59,788 nucleotides of DNA, from contig JAGZEG010000016.1 of the NCBI GenBank assembly GCA_018368455.1, forward strand, positions 1 to 59,788, in the 5' to 3' direction. How positions within the stretch are numbered: the first letter of the stretch is position 1; each line of letters starts with the position of its first letter. Made by a program: the position numbers and the translations under genes. Below, one piece after another: positions 18,185 to 26,858 of the stretch. The DNA comes from Coriobacteriia bacterium. Its GTDB lineage: Bacteria > Actinomycetota > Coriobacteriia > Coriobacteriales > UMGS124. The notes beneath the pieces were generated by a model that had not been told where the DNA came from, made no database searches, and saw only the letters and a list, made by a program, of their open reading frames with translations.

Positions 18185-19132
18185 ATGAGCGATACAGCGA
18201 CGCGTGGGGACGTGGTTGGTCGCGATCGGCGCCCCACGGACGTCGAGAGCGCTGAGGTGGCGGGCGGCGCGCGGGGGGCGGTACACGACCTGCGCGACCG
18301 CTCCGTGCAGCCCGAGGGCGGCATCGACTGGAACGCAGCGTGGCGCGCGTCCCGCTCGTCGGGCGCGGATCGCAGCGAGGACCAGGACGAGGCATACTGG
18401 AACGGCCGCGCCGTCGAGTTCCCCATCGGTCCCAAGGCGGGCTTCTACACGGATGCGTTTCTCGAGCGCGCCGCCATCCGTCCCGGCGAGACCGTCATGG
18501 ACGTGGGCTGCGGCACGGGCTCGCTTGCGCTGCCGCTGGCTCAGGAGGGCCACCACGTCACGGCTGCCGACATCTCGCAGGGTATGCTCTCCAAGCTGCG
18601 CGCCTGGGCCGACGAGCACGGCCTGGGCGAGCGCATCGACACGGTGCGCGGCACGTGGCTCGGGGACTGGTCGCACCTGCCCGTCGCGGACGTCCTCATC
18701 GCGTCGCGCTCGTTTCGGGCGGACGACCTGCGCGCGGCCATCCTCAAGATGGAGGCGCATGCTCGCCGCCAGATCTGCGTGACGCTGGCGACGACGCGCT
18801 CACCGTTTTTCGACCCTCTGTTCACGACTGCCATCGGGCGACCGCTGCCCATGGAGCAGGAGTGCGTCTATCTCGTGAACATGCTCTACCAGATGGGGCG
18901 CCTCCCCGAGGTGAGCTACCTCACGCACGTCAAGCCGCCCACGGGCGCTACGCTCGACGACGTGTTCGCCGACTATGCCCGCTTCTGCGCGCCGTATACG
19001 GAGCAGGAGGAGGCCGCTGCTCGCGCGTTCATCGCCGAGCACTTTGCGTCGGGACCAGATGGCCGGATCGCGCGCGACTACGAGTGGCGCTGCTCGTGGG
19101 CGTTCATCCGCTGGGAGCCCGTTCGTGGGTAG
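18185..19132 (+). CDS. Class I SAM-dependent methyltransferase
   Basis: 315 aa, ATG 18185 after GGGGGGTGG. A charged N-terminal extension of about 90 residues precedes the Rossmann motif I VMDVGCGTGSLALPLA; motif II is VTAADIS. The C-terminal part (FFDPLFTTAIGRPLPME) does not point to a specific substrate. It lies 27 bases after the enoate reductase gene and overlaps the next gene by GTGGGTAG, so all three may form one operon. Confidence 0.82.
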   Translation: MSDTATRGDVVGRDRRPTDVESAEVAGGARGAVHDLRDRSVQPEGGIDWNAAWRASRSSGADRSEDQDEAYWNGRAVEFPIGPKAGFYTDAFLERAAIRPGETVMDVGCGTGSLALPLAQEGHHVTAADISQGMLSKLRAWADEHGLGERIDTVRGTWLGDWSHLPVADVLIASRSFRADDLRAAILKMEAHARRQICVTLATTRSPFFDPLFTTAIGRPLPMEQECVYLVNMLYQMGRLPEVSYLTHVKPPTGATLDDVFADYARFCAPYTEQEEAAARAFIAEHFASGPDGRIARDYEWRCSWAFIRWEPVRG

Positions 19133-20690
19133 GCCTGCCCCGAGAGCGGGGGCGCCCCGCGCCGCTCTGCCAGCCGGCGCTGCCCCGATCCGGCCCTACG
19201 TGCTGACGCAGCTGCTCGCCGACTTGGGAGCCTCGCCGACGGACCTCACGGAGCGCGCCGTGGGGCGCATTCATCGCGCACTGCCTGTGCCTGCTGAGCA
19301 GGAGATTCTCTGGGCCGACGTCGAGTTTGGGACGCGCATTCACGGCGTCGTGCTGACCGACGCCGCGCTCTACCTCAAGGATGGCCCCGCCGAGGACGAC
19401 GAGCAAGATGACGCCGACGAGGATGAGGGCGTGCTTTCGACGCTGCTCGGCGCCGTGGGTGGCTCGCCGTCGAAAGCGCTGGCGAAGGCTGGCGCCCGGC
19501 GCAGGGAGGCTCCCGACGACGAGCCCGACGGCGTCGAGGTGGACGGCCTGGGCTATGTCGCCGTGCGTTGGGAGAGCTTCGACCCGGCGCGCGTGAGCCA
19601 CGTCGACGGCGCACCGACGCTCGACGGCGCCCCCTTTCTCGACGGCCGCATCTTCAGACAGCTCGCCATGGCGTGTGTCCGCATAAACAACCGTCGCGTT
19701 CGTATGCGCAGGGCCGGGCGCAAGCTTGCCCGCGAGCTCGGCGTACTCGGCCCCGACACGGCTGTCCGCTCTGTGTGCCGCAGCTCTGCCGGAGCGACGG
19801 TCGACTTCTGCTTCGACGCTGACGGCGAGTACAAGTTCTACGATGACGCCGGCAATCCGATTCTGCTCGAGGTGCCGTCCGACCAGTACGACGCTGCCCT
19901 GCAACGCATGCGTCGCCGCATATCCGACGGTTGCGTGCCACCGCTCGACGATCCCGACCTTGCCGGGGCGCTCGTGCGATGCGGCTGGTACACGCGTACG
20001 CAGGCCGTCAACCTGGCGCGGACAGGACGCGTCCCCAACGTGGCCCTGAGCGAGCGGACGGGGTCGGTCATCTGCCGTCGCCCCGAGGGGCTTGGCTTCT
20101 GGCTTGACGCGTGGCTGCGGGGGCGCGTGGGGCTGGCGCCCGGCGTGCTGGATGAGGGGGCGGCTGAGCGCTCGGAGCAGCTGGGCGGCACCGTGGGACA
20201 GGCGCTCGTTGCGGGCGCCCGGGTCGCGCAGGATGCGAGCGCCTCCACGAAGCAGCTCGCGACGCGGCGCGTGGGCGAGCTCGTTGCCACGAACGCGGCC
20301 TCGCAGGCGAGCTACATGGTGGGCGCGACGGGGGCGCGCGTGCTCATGGGGGCCGTGGGCGTCGTGTCGGGCCCCCTCGCCATGGTGGCAAGCCTGGCGC
20401 TGGGCAACGTGTGCGGCAAGGCAGGCATGGAGGCGTTCTCCATGGTGAAGGACCTCTTTGTCGAGCCGAAGGCCCGCGTGTTCGAGCGGCTCTTCGGCGG
20501 CGTGCTCGCCAACGTGGCGTCGGAGCACGCGCTGACTGGCGCGGAGCAGGCGCTGCTCGCCGAGCTCATGGGGCGAGCCGACCCGGCAATCTTCCAGCGG
20601 CTTGGCGCGACGCTTGCCGACTCCGCGCATCAGGAGGCCGACATCCGGGCGCTGCTCGAGCCGATGGCCGCCGCCATTCGCCGGGTGTAG
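19125..20690 (+). CDS. Uncharacterised protein with C-terminal hydrophobic helices
   Basis: 521 aa. GTG 19125 is chosen because GGGAG precedes it and it overlaps the methyltransferase stop. I do not recognise the family. The N-terminal half (LWADVEFGTRIHGVVLTD, then an acidic loop EDDEQDDADEDEG) has the feel of a PH-like 'is this chain on' domain with later basic patches (RMRRAGRKLAREL). The C-terminal half has Gly/Ala-rich hydrophobic stretches (YMVGATGARVLMGAVGVV...MVASLAL) that may insert in the membrane, followed by a helical tail. No catalytic motif is visible. Confidence 0.7.
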   Translation: MGRPAPRAGAPRAALPAGAAPIRPYVLTQLLADLGASPTDLTERAVGRIHRALPVPAEQEILWADVEFGTRIHGVVLTDAALYLKDGPAEDDEQDDADEDEGVLSTLLGAVGGSPSKALAKAGARRREAPDDEPDGVEVDGLGYVAVRWESFDPARVSHVDGAPTLDGAPFLDGRIFRQLAMACVRINNRRVRMRRAGRKLARELGVLGPDTAVRSVCRSSAGATVDFCFDADGEYKFYDDAGNPILLEVPSDQYDAALQRMRRRISDGCVPPLDDPDLAGALVRCGWYTRTQAVNLARTGRVPNVALSERTGSVICRRPEGLGFWLDAWLRGRVGLAPGVLDEGAAERSEQLGGTVGQALVAGARVAQDASASTKQLATRRVGELVATNAASQASYMVGATGARVLMGAVGVVSGPLAMVASLALGNVCGKAGMEAFSMVKDLFVEPKARVFERLFGGVLANVASEHALTGAEQALLAELMGRADPAIFQRLGATLADSAHQEADIRALLEPMAAAIRRV

Positions 20691-20740
20691 GGGCTCGACC
20701 TTCGAGATGGCACCCTCAGAAAAGGACGCCACGTCTTACG

Positions 20741-20989
20741 CGCGCTAAGAAAACGCGGTTAGGCGATCTGACGAAGGACTGCCTGCTAAGAAAAGCCAGT
20801 TTGGTGATTGCCCGAGGGGTCAAGAGGGACTTTTATCCCCGAGAAACGGTGCACTCGAGCCGGCTCGAAAAGCGCGACCTGGGGTTTTGCCAAGAGCACG
20901 GTTGCTCCGCGATCAGGCAGGATCACCAGAGCGTAGAAATATAGCAGGCACGGGACGCGAGGCTCGCCAAAGCGGCAATTCTTAGCGCG
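20741..20989. repeat. Second inverted extragenic repeat family
   Basis: An 11-bp perfect inverted end CGCGCTAAGAA (20741-20751, reverse copy 20979-20989) extends imperfectly to about 28 bp (...GGTTAGGCGA / ...GCTTTGGCGA). A further direct copy, GCTAAGAAAAGCCAGTTTGG, lies from 20784. No reading frame is evident in the 20691-21030 gap. Confidence 0.5.
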
Positions 20990-21031
20990 AATCGGTTGGG
21001 CCGAGCCCCTCCGCCAGTGCCTCGCGGCATG

Positions 21032-21083
21032 CAAAAGGGGCCGGAACTCGTCGGCGCCCAGCGCTGCGACGTGTTCCGGCCCC
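21032..21083 (-). terminator. Terminator of the AhpD-like/queD/hslO operon
   Basis: An 11-bp stem (21037-21047 with 21073-21083) is followed on the minus strand by CTTTTGC, about 30 bases past the last stop codon. The loop is long (25 nt). Confidence 0.75.
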
Positions 21084-21112
21084 TCTCGAAGCCCTATCGT
21101 GCCTCGCGGCTC

Positions 21113-21721
21113 TTAGTCCTCGAAGTCGCGGTTGTGCTTGAAATGCCCGGGGTTGGGCACGGGCGCGATCGTCGAGATCCAGCGGTTCGTGTAGTTGAAG
21201 AAGCCAGCGACGAAGGCTGCCTCGAGGATCTGGTGGTCGTCCAACCCGGCCTCGCGCAGCTTGTCGACCTGCTCCTGGTCGATGTCCTGCGGGTGCGCCG
21301 TCACGTACCAGGCGTACTCGCACAGCGCGTAGTCTTCCTTGGAGATCTCGCCCTTGAGCGAGCGATAGTTGTACGACAGCTTGTCGACGAGGCGCGCATT
21401 GCCCCACAGGCCACGCAGGTTGTCACCGTGCGTCGTCAGGCAGTAGCAGCAGCAGTTCACCGACGATACGACGACGCCGATCATCTCCTTCTGCGCGTCC
21501 GTCAGGTAGCACGTGTCGTTGAACAGCGACCCCTTGAAGTTCAGGAAGCCGATGTACTCCTTGGCGTTGAGCGGCAGGATCTTGAACAGGTTGTTGATGA
21601 AGCCCCAGTTCTTCTCCATCGCCTCGACGTTCTTGGCGAAGACGGCATACTCCTCGTCCGTCATGTCGGCGCGCTCGGGCTTCTGCAGGCGGGAAAGCTG
21701 CTCGTCAAATTCCAGGCTCAT
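21113..21721 (-). CDS. Carboxymuconolactone decarboxylase/AhpD-like peroxidase-related protein
   Basis: 202 aa, start ATG 21721 after AAAGGAA. The all-helical AhpD-like fold carries the redox motif as NCCCYCLTTHG (Cys-x2-Cys with a following His, one extra Cys). It matches the 'uncharacterised peroxidase-related' branch, in which the two cysteines and His act in thiol-dependent peroxide or disulfide chemistry. It lies last in an operon that includes the redox-switched chaperone Hsp33, which suits an oxidative stress role, although that link is inferred. Confidence 0.85.
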   Translation of the reverse strand: MSLEFDEQLSRLQKPERADMTDEEYAVFAKNVEAMEKNWGFINNLFKILPLNAKEYIGFLNFKGSLFNDTCYLTDAQKEMIGVVVSSVNCCCYCLTTHGDNLRGLWGNARLVDKLSYNYRSLKGEISKEDYALCEYAWYVTAHPQDIDQEQVDKLREAGLDDHQILEAAFVAGFFNYTNRWISTIAPVPNPGHFKHNRDFED

Positions 21722-21781
21722 GAGGGTTCCTTTCTTGGCGCTCTGTGGGGTGCGCCCCGCGAAGGAGGCGCGTCCGGTATC

Positions 21782-22126
21782 TTACTCCTGTTCGTCGCGC
21801 TCCCAGACGGCCTTGTTGCTCTCCGTCTCCCACACCTCGACGCGCCAACACGTGGGGCCCACCTGCTCGGCGCACCAGCGGGCGATGTTCTCGGCCGTGG
21901 GGTTGTAGGGCAGCGTCTCGTTGAGGTTCGTGTGGTCGATCGTGCCGTGGATGAGCTTCTTGATGCGCGTGAAGTCCACGACCATGCCGTCGGCGTTGAG
22001 CTCCTTGGCGCGGCAGTGCACGACGATGATCCAGTTGTGGCCGTGCAAGTTCTCGCAGTACCCCTCGGCCGAGCAGTTTACGGCGTGTGCCCCGCTGATC
22101 TCGAGCCGCTTGCTCACGTAATACAT
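21782..22126 (-). CDS. queD: 6-carboxy-5,6,7,8-tetrahydropterin synthase
   Basis: 114 aa, start ATG 22126 after GGGAGG. It has the PTPS/QueD zinc-binding histidines (SGAH near residue 13; LHGHNW), the catalytic Cys in the CENLHGH loop, and the downstream HTNLNE and PTAEN segments. QueD converts dihydroneopterin triphosphate to carboxytetrahydropterin, the first committed step of queuosine/7-deazaguanine synthesis. QueE and QueC are not in the window. It lies 11 bases after hslO in the same operon. Confidence 0.9.
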   Translation of the reverse strand: MYYVSKRLEISGAHAVNCSAEGYCENLHGHNWIIVVHCRAKELNADGMVVDFTRIKKLIHGTIDHTNLNETLPYNPTAENIARWCAEQVGPTCWRVEVWETESNKAVWERDEQE

Positions 22127-22137
22127 CGCGGGCCTCC

Positions 22138-23055
22138 CTATGCCTCGGGACCGTCGGGCGCCGCGCCGGCCTTGACGCGCTCGAGCAGGGCACGGACCTC
22201 GTCGACCGTGAACGTGTACGCGCTGTTGCAGAAGCTGCACTTGAGCTCGACGGGCTCGCCCTCGTCGACGAGCTCCTGCAGCTGCTTGGCGCCCAGGGCG
22301 ATGAGCACGCGCTCCGTGCGCTCGTGGCTGCAGTTGCACGCGAACGATACGGGGCTCGTCTCCATCTCCTTGAAGCCGAGGCCGTCCAGGGCTTGCTGCA
22401 GGATGTCGGTCGGCGTCAGCCCCTCCTCGAGCAGGTCCGTCACGGAGCGCAGGCTCGTGAGGTTCGCCTCGAGCTTGTCGACGAGCTCTGCGTCATGGTC
22501 GGGCATGAGTTGCACGATGAAGCCGCCGGCGCGGCGCACGCTCAGGTCAGTGTCGACGAGCACGCCGAGGCCTACGGACGTGGGCACCTGCTCGCTTGTC
22601 ACGAAGTACGCGGCCACGTCGTCGCCGATCTCGCCGCTCAGCAGGTTGATCTGGCTCGAGTACGGCTCGCCCCACGGCTGGTCCTGCACGACGGTGAGCG
22701 TGCCGGCGCCAACGGCGGCACCGACGTCGAGCTTGCCGGCAGCGTTGAGCGGCAGCCACACGTCAGGGTTGCCGACGTAGCCCTTCACGTGGCCCTGCGC
22801 GTCGGCCGTCACGGTGATGCCGCCGAGCGGGCCGTCACCGCGCACGGCCAGCGTCATGAGCTCGCCGGGGTCCTTGAGCATGGCGCCCATCATGGCGCCG
22901 GCCGTGAGCAAACGGCCGAGCGCCGCCGTGGCCACGGGGCTCGTCTGGTGCCGGTCGCGCGCTTCCTGGACCACGGCGCGCGTGTCGGCCGCGAAGGCGC
23001 GGATCATGCCGTCGGCGGCCGTCCCGCGCACGATGAGGCTGGTCGTCGTCTCCAT
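22138..23055 (-). CDS. hslO: Redox-regulated chaperone Hsp33
   Basis: 305 aa. ATG 23055 is chosen over the GTG six bases upstream because the GGGAG site is then 8 bases away. The N-terminal substrate-binding domain is typical (GRLLTAGAMMGAMLK; QPYSSQ-like EPYSSQINLLSGEIGDD). The C-terminal zinc switch has both Cys pairs (CNC near residue 240 and CSFC near residue 273). Oxidation releases zinc and activates holdase function in the cytoplasm. The gene sits 11 bases from each neighbour. Confidence 0.95.
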   Translation of the reverse strand: METTTSLIVRGTAADGMIRAFAADTRAVVQEARDRHQTSPVATAALGRLLTAGAMMGAMLKDPGELMTLAVRGDGPLGGITVTADAQGHVKGYVGNPDVWLPLNAAGKLDVGAAVGAGTLTVVQDQPWGEPYSSQINLLSGEIGDDVAAYFVTSEQVPTSVGLGVLVDTDLSVRRAGGFIVQLMPDHDAELVDKLEANLTSLRSVTDLLEEGLTPTDILQQALDGLGFKEMETSPVSFACNCSHERTERVLIALGAKQLQELVDEGEPVELKCSFCNSAYTFTVDEVRALLERVKAGAAPDGPEA

Positions 23056-23066
23056 AGCCACGCTCC

Positions 23067-24278
23067 CTACGCCTGAGCGGCGGCGCCGTGGTACTCGGCC
23101 ATGAGCGCGGCGAACGCGGGCAGCGAGCGCTCGATGACGCCGCGGTCGACGCAGTACGAGATGCGCACGAAGCCGCCCACGCCGAAGTCGTCGCTGGGCA
23201 CGAGCAACAGCTCGTGGTTGTCGCGGGCGCGCGCCGAGAACGCCTTAGCGTCCGGCTCGAGCGCGCGGACCATGAGGTAGAACGCACCCTGCGGCTCGAT
23301 GCACTCGTAGCCGAGCTTTGTGAGCTCGCCAAACAGCAGGTCGCGGTTGGCAGCGTATGCGGCCACGTCGCTCGGCTCGTCGACGCAGGTCTCGACGACC
23401 TTCTGGATGAGCGAGGGGGCGCACACGTAGCCCAGGGCGCGGCCGGCACCGCAGATGGCGGCGTAGACCTCCTCGTGGGCGGGCACGGCGTCGGGAACGA
23501 GCACCCAGCCGATGCGCTCGCCCGGCAGCGACAGCGACTTGCTGTACGAGTAGCACACGATCGTGGCGTCGTAGAGCGCGGGGACCCAGGGCACCTCGAC
23601 GCCGGCGTAGGCGATCTCGCGGTACGGCTCGTCGGACACGAGGTAGATCGTGCGGCCGATGCGCTCGCTGGCCGCGCTCAGCACGTCGGCGAGGCGGGAG
23701 AGCAGCGACGCGGGGTAGACGGCGCCCGAGGGGTTGTTCGGCGTGTTGATGATGACGGCGCGCGTGCGGGGCGTGATGCGGGCGGCCACGTCGTCGACGT
23801 CGGGCAGCATCGTGGCGGGGTCGGCCGGCGAGAGCACGCACGTGCAGCCGGCGTGCTCGATCCACACGCGGTACTCGGGGAAGAACGGGGCGATGACGAT
23901 GACCTCGTCGCCGGGGTCGCACACGGCGTTGAACGTGGCGTCGAGTGCTGCGGCGGCACCCATCGTGAGGTAGAGGTTCGCGGCGGTATAGCTCGTGTCG
24001 AAGCGGCGGTTGAGCGAGTTCGCGATAGCCGTGCGCGTCGAGGGCAGGCCCTGGGCCGGCGTGTAGCCGTGCAGGGCGAGCGAGGGCTCCTCGAGCGCGG
24101 CGATGACGGCCGTCTTGACGGAGGCGGGGGCGGGGACGCTTGGGTTGCCCAGGCTGAAGTCGTAGACGTTGTCGTCGCCGATCTGGGCCTTGCGGGCCTG
24201 GCCGTAGGCAAACAGCTCGCGGATGGACGAGCCGGCGGCACCGAGGGCGTACATGGTGTCGTTGCAGCTAGACGGCAT
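23067..24278 (-). CDS. Class I/II PLP-dependent aminotransferase
   Basis: 403 aa, start ATG 24278 with a consensus AAGGAGG. Motifs: YTPAQGLPSTR, NTPNNPSGAVY, and the PLP lysine in CYSYSKSLSLPGERIG; the final RISYC carries the carboxylate-binding Arg. The subfamily is aspartate/aromatic aminotransferase-like; the substrate is not identifiable. It is the first gene of the minus-strand operon leading to hslO and queD. Confidence 0.88.
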   Translation of the reverse strand: MPSSCNDTMYALGAAGSSIRELFAYGQARKAQIGDDNVYDFSLGNPSVPAPASVKTAVIAALEEPSLALHGYTPAQGLPSTRTAIANSLNRRFDTSYTAANLYLTMGAAAALDATFNAVCDPGDEVIVIAPFFPEYRVWIEHAGCTCVLSPADPATMLPDVDDVAARITPRTRAVIINTPNNPSGAVYPASLLSRLADVLSAASERIGRTIYLVSDEPYREIAYAGVEVPWVPALYDATIVCYSYSKSLSLPGERIGWVLVPDAVPAHEEVYAAICGAGRALGYVCAPSLIQKVVETCVDEPSDVAAYAANRDLLFGELTKLGYECIEPQGAFYLMVRALEPDAKAFSARARDNHELLLVPSDDFGVGGFVRISYCVDRGVIERSLPAFAALMAEYHGAAAQA

Positions 24279-24471
24279 GGATGGGCCTCCTTATCTCGAT
24301 GGGGCGGCGCGGGCGGCGGTGTTGCGTCCTCGCGTGCCTCTCGTGGGTGACCCGTGCATCATAGTTCTGTTGTGCGTCGGCGCGGGCCGGGGCGGGCGAG
24401 ATGTGTGCCAGAATGCAGAGGTGGATATGCGTGCGTGGCTCCCGCAGGGCCGCGCTGTGAGGGGAGGGTCC

Positions 24472-25047
24472 GTGGATAGCAAGCAGGACGCCATCATCGT
24501 TGCCATCACTGTCGTGCTCATTGTGCTGGGCGCAGTGGCGCTCATCTACGGGCTCGTGCAGGTCGTGCGGGCGCGGCGGCTTGAACGGGGCTGCACGAGC
24601 ACGGCGCCGGGGCGGGTCGTGGAGCTCGTAGACCACGCTTCGGGGCGGATCTCGGCGTACAGGCGTGTGGCGCGCGAGGAGAAGGTCGAGGCTGCCAATG
24701 AGGCCATCGCTGCCAAGAAGCGCGCGTACCAGGCCAAGCAGCGCGAGAAGGCCCGCAAACGAGCCGACGAGCCGCTTGCGACGTGGAGCGTCATCGTGAG
24801 CTGGGAGCCGTCGGGCGCGGGAGCGGTCCGCCGTCTCGAGGGGACGCGTCGGCATCGCCAGACGCGCTTCAAGGTGGGGCAGACGCTCCACGTGCGCTAT
24901 GACCCGGCCGATCCCGGCGTTGCATACCTGCAGGAGGAGGGCACGCCCAAGTCGTTTGGCCTCACGATGCTTGCCTGCGGTGCTGCGCTGATCGTGCTGG
25001 GCGTCATCTGCTGGTTCCTGCTGCCCGGCATCGCGGCGCAGTATTAG
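24472..25047 (+). CDS. DUF3592-type membrane protein
   Basis: 191 aa. GTG 24472 is chosen because GGGGAGGG lies just before it. A first membrane segment (residues about 8-30) is followed by a charged helical stretch rich in Lys/Arg/Glu (EANEAIAAKKRAYQAKQREKA). A beta-rich domain with the DUF3592 hallmark VGQTLHVRYDPADPGVAYL comes next, then a second membrane segment at the end. Function unknown. Confidence 0.75.
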   Translation: MDSKQDAIIVAITVVLIVLGAVALIYGLVQVVRARRLERGCTSTAPGRVVELVDHASGRISAYRRVAREEKVEAANEAIAAKKRAYQAKQREKARKRADEPLATWSVIVSWEPSGAGAVRRLEGTRRHRQTRFKVGQTLHVRYDPADPGVAYLQEEGTPKSFGLTMLACGAALIVLGVICWFLLPGIAAQY

Positions 25048-25098
25048 CGTCGGACTGTTGTGGAGGCCCGGATGCTGGGGGAGGGGAAGGAGACTCTC

Positions 25099-26088
25099 AT
25101 GTCTTTGGAGACGCGCGGCGCCTGTTCGGTCGGTGGCCCTGCCGGCCCCGGCTCCCGGGGCGACGACACGTTCGAGCTGTACGACCTCAAGGTTGAGGTC
25201 GTGGCTGGCGACAAGCCGTTTGTGTGTTCGCACCACGTGGGCGACTCGTTTCTCGTACAGGGCGAAAACCTCGTGTTTCCCGAGGGTGCGTCGTTTTCGA
25301 TGTATGCGCTTGCGGCCCTGCTGCCCATGCTGCCGGCCAAGCAGCGCCCCCTGCATCCCAACGACTGGATGCTGTCCGATGCCGAGATAGCCTGCCCCGA
25401 TCCCAACTGCGGCGCGCGCTTTCGCATAACGCGCGTGGCGCGGCGTACCCAGAGCCACGCCGTCTGCACAGTCGTTCCGCTGGCGGAGGTGAGCGAGGCC
25501 TCGGGGGCGCATGCCGGGACGACGGGGAAGGCCGCGGCCCTCGAGGGGGCTCGATGGGAGCGCGGGGACGGCTATGTGCTGCGTCCGGCCTGCGCGGAGG
25601 ATGTCGAGGCGTACTGGCGCAACTTCGACCCGCTCGATCCTGAGGTCGTGCGCATGACCGGGTGCAAGTCGAAGTTTGCACGCGAGGAGGTCGTTGGGTT
25701 CTTCCTCGAGTGCTTGTTCGACGAGAGCCGCTGCGACTTCGTGCTCGTCGCTCCGGACGGCCGCATCGTGGGCGAGAGCGTCGTCAACGAGATCGACCCG
25801 GACGAGCGGTGCGCAAACTTCCGGATTGCCCTGTTCCAGCCCGATGTGCGCGGTCGGGGCCTGGGGACGTGGATGACGTGCGCGACGCGCGACTTCGCGT
25901 TCGAGAGGCTGGGGCTGCATCGCCTCGAGCTCGACGTGTTCTCGTTCAACGAGCGCGCCGTGCGGACGTACGAGAAGGCCGGCTTTCAGCGCGAGGGCGT
26001 CCGCCGCGGGGCCGTTCGCGATGGCGACGGATGGGCCGACGACATCCAGATGGCCCTGCTCGAAGACGACTGGCGTGCGCTGAGGTAG
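25099..26088 (+). CDS. TIGR04076-like domain fused to GNAT acetyltransferase
   Basis: 329 aa, ATG 25099 after GGGAAGGAG. Residues about 20-125 (LYDLKVEVVAGDKPF, HHVGDSFLV, CPDPNCGARFRI) resemble the small TIGR04076 family. Residues about 150-329 are a RimJ/RimL-like GNAT domain with the acetyl-CoA loop PDVRGRGLGTWM and the C-terminal FNERAVRTYEKAGFQREG. The substrate is unknown. The fusion is unusual and suggests the small domain recognises or senses something linked to the acetylation. Confidence 0.78.
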   Translation: MSLETRGACSVGGPAGPGSRGDDTFELYDLKVEVVAGDKPFVCSHHVGDSFLVQGENLVFPEGASFSMYALAALLPMLPAKQRPLHPNDWMLSDAEIACPDPNCGARFRITRVARRTQSHAVCTVVPLAEVSEASGAHAGTTGKAAALEGARWERGDGYVLRPACAEDVEAYWRNFDPLDPEVVRMTGCKSKFAREEVVGFFLECLFDESRCDFVLVAPDGRIVGESVVNEIDPDERCANFRIALFQPDVRGRGLGTWMTCATRDFAFERLGLHRLELDVFSFNERAVRTYEKAGFQREGVRRGAVRDGDGWADDIQMALLEDDWRALR

Positions 26089-26176
26089 AGGGTGGGGACG
26101 CGCGGGGTGGCGCTGGCATTTGGAGCCTGGTTCCATGAGATTGCTCGGAAAGCGGACACGATTCCAAGCGTGCGTG

Positions 26177-26206
26177 GTGACAAAGCCTACTTTCGAGGGG
26201 TACAAT
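26177..26206 (+). promoter_or_regulatory. Near-consensus promoter for a small RNA
   Basis: GTGACA (26177-26182), an 18-bp spacer and TACAAT (26201-26206). No plus-strand gene follows; the transcript would run into the hairpin at 26269 and oppose the peptide gene on the other strand. Confidence 0.55.
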
Positions 26207-26212
26207 AATGGC

Positions 26213-26302
26213 ACCAGCGAGCCCGTAGGCCGGTTAACCTATGTGCGGGCGGCGCGGTATTCATTCTAGGGCCGAGGACGGCAATCCTCGGCCCTACTTG
26301 TT
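26213..26302 (+). ncRNA. Putative antisense RNA to small peptide gene
   Basis: Predicted from the promoter at 26177-26206 and the terminator hairpin at 26269-26294 followed by TTGTTTTC. The transcript of about 90 nt would overlap the 3' end of the 51-aa peptide mRNA by sharing its bidirectional terminator. This is the layout of Fst-type type I toxin-antitoxin loci. Expression is not shown. Confidence 0.4.
26269..26294. terminator. Shared bidirectional terminator
   Basis: A 10-bp perfect stem GGGCCGAGGA/TCCTCGGCCC with a 6-nt loop. It abuts the stop codon of the minus-strand peptide and has a T-rich run on the plus side. Confidence 0.7.
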
Positions 26303-26449
26303 TTCGGAAGTCTTCTCGACCTCCTCCCGAGCCTCCCGTGCGTGCGAATTCTTCCTCTTGCGGAGCCGCAGGAGCTTCTCGAGGGCCTCCATCAGGAAGC
26401 TCCCGATTGCCGCGACCGCCGCGAGGGCGTTGAGGATTTGTGTGACCAT
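26294..26449 (-). CDS. Small hydrophobic peptide, possible type I toxin
   Basis: 51 aa, ATG 26449 after TTGGGGGTG. Residues 1-22 (MVTQILNALAAVAAIGSFLM) form one hydrophobic helix. A strongly basic stretch LRLRKRKN and a charged tail follow. Size, helix-plus-charged-tail form and the convergent antisense unit resemble membrane-acting type I toxins. No family is recognised with certainty. It could equally be a small regulatory membrane protein. Confidence 0.5.
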   Translation of the reverse strand: MVTQILNALAAVAAIGSFLMEALEKLLRLRKRKNSHAREAREEVEKTSENK

Positions 26450-26858
26450 GGCGAACACCCCCAATCGCTTGGAAGCGCCGCCCGCAGCCGGGACACCGCT
26501 GGCACCGCACTCGATTCTACAGGGCGGTAATTGATTACCTTGCGAGACGGTCCTCGGGTCGAGTCCGTCAACAAAATTTCCTCGTTTGTGGCATATTGGT
26601 TCCACGCGATGCTGAGAGCAACCCTCTCGGGGTTGATTCGGAGCTTCTTGCTCAATGCCTGAGGGCGGTTAGAGAAACCCTGATAGGGCATGTGGTACGA
26701 GCTGGTTCAAAACAGGCGATTTACCAAGATTCGTGCCAGAAACTCTTGCGAGAGATCCTGCGCGCGGGCCGCTTACGGATGGCTCCGGCGCTGTGCCTGC
26801 TTCGCGCGCTATACTGCCTGAGCTGCGAGAACACTGCAATCAGGCCGGAGGGAGCCCC
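26450..26858. other. Intergenic DNA before the phosphatase stub
   Basis: No convincing gene. It should hold the peptide's leader and promoter (minus strand, TTGACG near 26567-26572 with no good -10) and, close to 26859, the original promoter and GGAGGGAG ribosome site (26846-26853) of the phosphatase gene, now cut off. Confidence 0.4.

Noticed and set aside
16181..18760. Very long open frame antisense to the enoate reductase and methyltransferase genes
   Set aside because: It mirrors two well-recognised genes, its translation is Arg/His/Ala-rich without motifs, and GC-rich codon bias alone keeps the reverse frame open.
26545..26575. tRNA T-arm-like sequence (GGGTCGAGTCC)
   Set aside because: The T-loop lacks the conserved TTC and no acceptor, D or anticodon arm can be built around it.
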